From Arsenophonus fragariae (GTDB lineage Bacteria; Pseudomonadota; Gammaproteobacteria; Enterobacterales; Enterobacteriaceae), in assembly GCA_047291315.1 (NCBI GenBank), contig JBDPYZ010000011.1, forward strand, positions 20,001 to 84,000: 64,000 nucleotides of DNA. The letters run 5' to 3'. Both the position numbers and the translations under genes were made by a program. How positions within the stretch are numbered: the stretch's first letter is position 1; each line of letters begins with the position of its first letter. Below, piece by piece: positions 63,296-64,000 of this stretch. The notes under the pieces were generated by a model. It worked only from the letters and a program-made list of their open reading frames with translations, made no database searches and was not told the origin of the DNA.

Positions 63296-63778
63296 ATGCA
63301 TATTCAAAACATGGCAAATCGCCGTGAGGGACTTCTTTGTGCCCAAAGTGAGGACCTGGATGTCTTTAATCTCCGAAAAGCTGTTATTTCTGGTAACTGG
63401 TCAGCTATTAATAACGGTCTCTGCACACTAACCGATTTAGGACTGAAGCATAATGGAAATGGGGTAGTTTGGCTTAACTCTGGTGTTTCCGTTCATGAAT
63501 CAGATAGCGATACTGAATTCACCGGAGGATATAAAAAATCTTATGAGTATCAAGCATCGTTATGCCCACCTAATGAATTAATATATAAAGATAATAACCC
63601 ATTTGTGCAGTATACAAAACAACCAATGAAAGCGTTTAAACATATTCTCGTCGATGGTGAATACCGTTATGTTTATGAAGACCATATCCACTTTTTGACG
63701 AAAAAGCGCCAACGGATAGCAAGTAAACAGTTAACCGGTTATACCGCTAAAGCAGTGGATATGAGAGAGATTAAATGA
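63296..63778 (+). CDS. Prophage protein of unknown function, 160 residues
   Basis: MHIQNMANRREGLLCAQSED is a probable start, though MANRREG (63311) is possible. DVFNLRKAVISGNWSAINNG, LTDLGLKHNGNGVVWLNSGV and a C-terminal basic tail FLTKKRQRIASKQ. No family recognised. It has no counterpart in prophage 1. The stop overlaps the ATG of ninB (ATGATG). Intact. Confidence 0.5.
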   Translation: MHIQNMANRREGLLCAQSEDLDVFNLRKAVISGNWSAINNGLCTLTDLGLKHNGNGVVWLNSGVSVHESDSDTEFTGGYKKSYEYQASLCPPNELIYKDNNPFVQYTKQPMKAFKHILVDGEYRYVYEDHIHFLTKKRQRIASKQLTGYTAKAVDMREIK

Positions 63779-64000
63779 TGGAAGAAAAGCTACTATTCCA
63801 CGAATCAACCAGGCAGTCAGTCTGGCAAACCCTCAAAGCAGTCCTAGCAACAAAACAACCGCATCAACTCATCATCAAGTCTTACAGGGAAAGCCGTTCA
63901 CTCTCTCAAAACTCACTTAGGGGAGATAAGCAAATATTTGTGTGCTAATGGCGCTCACTTCACACCTGAGCAAGTGAAGGAAATGCTTAAGCACACATTT
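63778..64000 (+). pseudogene. ninB: NinB-like recombination protein (prophage 2), partial at window end
   Basis: MEEKLLFHESTRQSVWQTLK, then RSLSQNSL. Compared with 34641 a short internal deletion (about 13 bases near 63920) removes the FHLWT segment and shifts the frame, after which GDKQIFVC ends at a stop. The original frame resumes as ISKYLCANGAHFTPEQVKEM to the edge. The rest lies outside the window. Confidence 0.65.

Overview
The window is AT-rich (roughly 65-70% by eye) with an unusually high load of decayed genes. Intact genes and wrecks look enterobacterial, closest to the Morganellaceae (Proteus/Providencia/Photorhabdus/Arsenophonus). Remains of an Mcf-type insect toxin, a type III secretion system, a chitin-active monooxygenase and lambdoid prophages together suggest an insect-associated symbiont such as Arsenophonus. 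The species is an inference from gene content; I cannot run a search.

Layout. 1-1552: wreck of a toxin with a TcdA/TcdB-type pore domain. 1695-5270: an IS91-family fragment cutting into a fully decayed N-acetylgalactosamine (aga) operon. 6261-21590: mixed chromosome with intact ydiY, ccmA (bactofilin), ydcH, a CDF metal exporter and galE, among pseudogenes of an SDR oxidoreductase, T3SS parts (sctL, sctS, sctT), yjaB, a napF-like ferredoxin, a GNAT enzyme, ecotin, uspF and a subtilase. 21594-39137: prophage 1, inserted at a tmRNA 3' end. Its left arm is transcribed leftward (int/xis, KilA-N, ssb, exonuclease, annealase, antirepressor, N). Next come a lambda-type immunity region (pL/OL, cI, OR/pR, cro, cII), a DnaC-type replication module, ninB, rha and Q. 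Only scraps of late genes follow. 39130-50320: chromosome again, with intact denV-like, mgtS-like, an AGCS alanine/glycine symporter, a MarA-like regulator, mgrB and aroP, and dead LPMO, pagP, csp and lipoprotein genes; tandem repeats are common here. 50321-64000: prophage 2 (lambda-type int/xis, the same early-left order, a different repressor/Cro/operator set, O-type initiator with iterons, DnaB-type helicase, ninB), running off the window end.

How it works together. Both prophages keep the lambda circuit: a leftward pL transcript with a nut site upstream of an Arg-rich N protein, and a rightward pR transcript with cro-nutR-cII-replication. Both repressors are short and have no visible LexA-like self-cleavage domain, while each prophage carries antirepressor-type genes, so induction by antirepressor rather than RecA is likely (inference). 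The two prophages share a nearly identical 1.5-kb recombination cassette, with the same frameshift in both exonuclease copies. Several small genes read against the pL operon and look like morons.

I found no tRNA, rRNA or CRISPR array. Nothing here is clearly a new biological system. The best candidates for something undescribed are the coiled-coil/zinc-ribbon moron family and the conserved non-coding element that precedes two of its members.
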